The position numbers and the translations under genes were made by a program. The notes beneath the pieces are model-generated. The model searched no databases, was not told where the DNA came from, and saw only the letters and a program-made list of their open reading frames with translations. A stretch of DNA of 64,000 bases from Mycobacterium asiaticum (lineage in GTDB: Bacteria > Actinomycetota > Actinomycetes > Mycobacteriales > Mycobacteriaceae), in the NCBI RefSeq assembly GCF_001673635.1, contig NZ_LZMH01000010.1, positions 1-64,000 of the forward strand. The letters are read 5' to 3'. Shown here piece after piece: positions 62,118-64,000 of this stretch (its first letter is position 1; each line of letters begins with the position of its first letter).

Positions 62118-63263
62118 CTAGAGGGACAAGATCGTCGCCGACGCGGTGCCAGGTGCACCGTAGACCTGCGCCAAGCCGACCCGTGGGTTGCCCGGCACCT
62201 GACGTTCGCCGGCCTCGCCCCGCAGTTGCCGCACCAGCTCATGCATCTGCCGCAATCCGGAGGCGCCGATCGGCTCGCCATTGGCGATCAAACCACCGTC
62301 GGTGTTGACCGGCAGCGAGCCGTGAATCTCAGTGGCGCCGTCGGCAAGCAGCTTTTCCTGCTCACCGTCGGCACACAGGCCAGTCTCGGCCATGTGGATC
62401 ACCTCGTTGCCGGCGTCGGTGTCCTGCAACTGCGCGACATCGACGTCCTCTGGCCCGATGCCCGCCGCCTCGTAGGCCGCCTTCGCGGCATAGACGGTCG
62501 GCGAGACGTCCTCGTCCAGTGGGGCGAAGGTGGCATGCACTTCGTAGGCGCCGTAACGGCGGGTGCGGATCTCGCAGGCACGCACGTACACCGGCTTGTC
62601 GGTGAACTTGTGCGCCATGTCGGCCCGGCACATGACGACCGCCGCGGCCCCTTCGTCGGGCGCACAGAACATGTACTGCGTCAGGGGATAGTTCAGCACG
62701 GCTGAGTTTAGGATCTCTTCCTCGGAAATCGCTTTGCGCCGGAAGGCATTCGGGTTCAGCGCACCATTGCGGAAGTTCTTGGCCGCCACCTTGGCCAGGG
62801 TGGCCTGGGAGATGTTGTGGTCGTGCAGATACTTGTTGGCCTTCATGCCGAAGAACTTGGTCGTGACGAACTGGCCGTTCTCGGCATACCACTGCGGCAG
62901 CGCCAACTTGGCGGGGTCGTCGGTGAACGCACCGCGCGGGTGCTTGTCCAGACCGATCGCAATGCCGAGATCGTACTTGCCCAGCCGGATCGTGTCCGCC
63001 GTCTGCTGGATGGCGCTGGCGGCGGTGGCACAGGCATTGAACACGTTGGTGAACGTGATGCCCGTCAACCCGACCAGGCGGGTCACGGCGTCGGGGTTGG
63101 ACACCTCGTGGCTGCCGCCGAAGCCGAACTGGATGTCCTTCCACTGGACTCCGGCGTCGGTCAGCGCGGCCTGGATCGCCTCTGCGCCCATTTGCATCGC
63201 GGTCTTTTCGAACCGACCGAACGGGTGCAGTCCGACGCCGATGATCGCCACATCATTGGTCAT
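62118..63263 (-). CDS. Thiolase-fold lipid-transfer-type protein (possible retro-aldolase), DUF35 partner
   Basis: The 381-residue protein begins MTNDVAIIGVGLHPFGRFEK and has the thiolase nucleophile region FNACATAASAIQQ with Cys. At the C-terminal catalytic position NGEPIGASG replaces the usual GHPIGASG, so the His is Glu, and the second Cys motif is absent. This matches SCP2-thiolase or Ltp-type proteins that pair with DUF35 partners, as in steroid side-chain retro-aldolases, rather than true thiolases. The DUF35 gene ends one base upstream (TGAGATG), a tight operon. The exact substrate is unknown. Confidence 0.88.
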   Translation of the reverse strand: MTNDVAIIGVGLHPFGRFEKTAMQMGAEAIQAALTDAGVQWKDIQFGFGGSHEVSNPDAVTRLVGLTGITFTNVFNACATAASAIQQTADTIRLGKYDLGIAIGLDKHPRGAFTDDPAKLALPQWYAENGQFVTTKFFGMKANKYLHDHNISQATLAKVAAKNFRNGALNPNAFRRKAISEEEILNSAVLNYPLTQYMFCAPDEGAAAVVMCRADMAHKFTDKPVYVRACEIRTRRYGAYEVHATFAPLDEDVSPTVYAAKAAYEAAGIGPEDVDVAQLQDTDAGNEVIHMAETGLCADGEQEKLLADGATEIHGSLPVNTDGGLIANGEPIGASGLRQMHELVRQLRGEAGERQVPGNPRVGLAQVYGAPGTASATILSL

Positions 63264-63264
63264 C

Positions 63265-63690
63265 TCACGCCCCCTCGGAGACCGGTTCGAAGGCGAAGGT
63301 CAAGATCTCGTTGCCTTCTTCGTCGGTGGTCAGCGGGATGAACGTCAGGTCCACCTGTTGGCCGAATTGCAGCTTGGCCGGGTCGTTCTCGGTAAGGCGG
63401 CCTTCGACGCGGATGATGTCACCCAGCTGGACCAGGCCGACCCCGAACGGGACGAAGGCCTTGCCCGTCGGGCCGGCATAGGGGGCGCCCGGCGGAAATC
63501 CCTGGGTTGTCCATGCCACCAGACTGCCGCGCCGCGGCAATAGCACCTCACTCATCTCTCCGAGGCTGCAGCGCGGACACCACTGCTGTACCGGGAACGT
63601 CGTGGCCCCACAACTGCCGCAGCGACTACCGATGAGCTGCGGGTTCTCGTCCGGCCAGGTCGAGATATCGGGGGCAAGTACCTTCTGCAT
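63265..63690 (-). CDS. DUF35 OB-fold acyl-CoA-associated protein
   Basis: The 141-residue protein has an N-terminal rubredoxin-like zinc ribbon ([18 protein letters not shown]) and an OB-fold ([39 protein letters not shown]). This is the DUF35 family that forms complexes with thiolase-like enzymes. The ATG at 63690 ([20 protein letters not shown]) has GGAGG about eight bases upstream and matches the family length. An in-frame reading back to 63825 would add 45 residues but overlaps the divergent promoter. Confidence 0.9.
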   Translation of the reverse strand: MQKVLAPDISTWPDENPQLIGSRCGSCGATTFPVQQWCPRCSLGEMSEVLLPRRGSLVAWTTQGFPPGAPYAGPTGKAFVPFGVGLVQLGDIIRVEGRLTENDPAKLQFGQQVDLTFIPLTTDEEGNEILTFAFEPVSEGA

Positions 63691-63838
63691 CGAGGTCCTC
63701 CATCGGGCACGAGAAAAGTGCGACTCACCAAACGGTACAACAGCGTTCCAGAAAAGCGGAAATTGCATTCTCGCTCCTGATTGCGGGTCCGTGACGTACA
63801 TAGGGTCCTGCCCTATTGAGAGCAATTACGATTTGGCC

Positions 63839-64000
63839 ATGTCCCTCAAGGTTGGCCAGGTGTTCGCCGGATACACGATCCTGCGGATACTGGGTGCCGG
63901 CGGCATGGGCCGGGTGTATTTGGCGACGCACCCACGGCTGCCGCGTGACGACGCACTGAAGGTGCTGCCCGCGGAGTTCACCGACGATCCCGAATACCGG
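63839..64000 (+). CDS. Ser/Thr protein kinase of the PknF type, N terminus only
   Basis: From the ATG at 63839 the frame is open to the window end (54 codons). It reads [20 protein letters not shown], the Gly-rich ATP loop GxGGMGxV of Pkn kinases, followed by [13 protein letters not shown] with the invariant Lys of subdomain II. This matches the start of PknF and its mycobacterial relatives. The catalytic loop and any membrane or sensor domain are beyond the window. Confidence 0.88.
   Translation, partial: MSLKVGQVFAGYTILRILGAGGMGRVYLATHPRLPRDDALKVLPAEFTDDPEYR

Overview
The window is a high-GC actinobacterial chromosome segment that I assign to a slow-growing, non-tuberculous Mycobacterium. 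The evidence is the PE_PGRS, PE and PPE proteins, prrAB, arfABC, rpfA, gltA2/citA, fadE10, the second molybdopterin set moaA2-moaD2-moaE2-mog-moaC2 and a bacterial XPB helicase. They are arranged as in the Rv0861c-Rv0905 interval of M. tuberculosis, read in the opposite direction. The rich PE/PPE content points to the M. kansasii / M. gordonae / M. marinum side of the genus; the species itself is inference. No tRNA, rRNA, CRISPR array or insertion sequence was found.

Layout. 1-1.7 kb: start of echA6 and complete accD3. 1.7-11.4 kb: a block lying between accD3 and prrA, which are neighbours in M. tuberculosis. It holds a TetR/FAD-monooxygenase pair with three operator-like palindromes, a PPE-SVP gene, a 1327-residue PE_PGRS gene, and a TetR plus FAD dehydrogenase. 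11.6-18.8 kb: the conserved core prrA-prrB, arfA-arfB-arfC (arfB hugely enlarged), a DUF2630 protein and an amine-oxidase-like flavoprotein. 18.9-37 kb: gltA2, then an accessory signalling island, then pdxH and citA. The island holds a PE domain fused to pentapeptide (MPTR-type) repeats, a LuxR-type ATPase regulator, a PE protein with a membrane tail, and a giant SARP/cyclase/ATPase gene. The giant gene carries five tandem units of about 270-280 residues and is broken by one nonsense codon and one frameshift. 37-53 kb: a sterol-desaturase/TetR operon, a VOC protein, fprB with an AurF-like diiron oxygenase, serC, sepH, small membrane proteins, a TrmH-type methyltransferase, MarR, DUF3027, MFS, GST, fadE10 and a cold-shock protein. 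53-58 kb: the Moco genes around rpfA, whose leader carries a c-di-AMP (ydaO-type) riboswitch behind a CRP-like site. 58-62 kb: Rv0862c-like protein and XPB helicase. 62-64 kb: a thiolase-like/DUF35 pair and the start of a Ser/Thr kinase.

Many adjacent genes overlap by four bases (GTGA or ATGA), showing tight operons: arfB-arfC, moaC2-mog-moaE2, yccF-moaA2, marR-trmH, MFS-DUF2771 and tetR-desaturase. The most unusual items are the giant cyclase gene with its tandem C-terminal units, the enlarged acidic ArfB with five Trp-rich motifs, the PE-MPTR chimera, the PE/LuxR operon, and the layered regulatory leader of rpfA.
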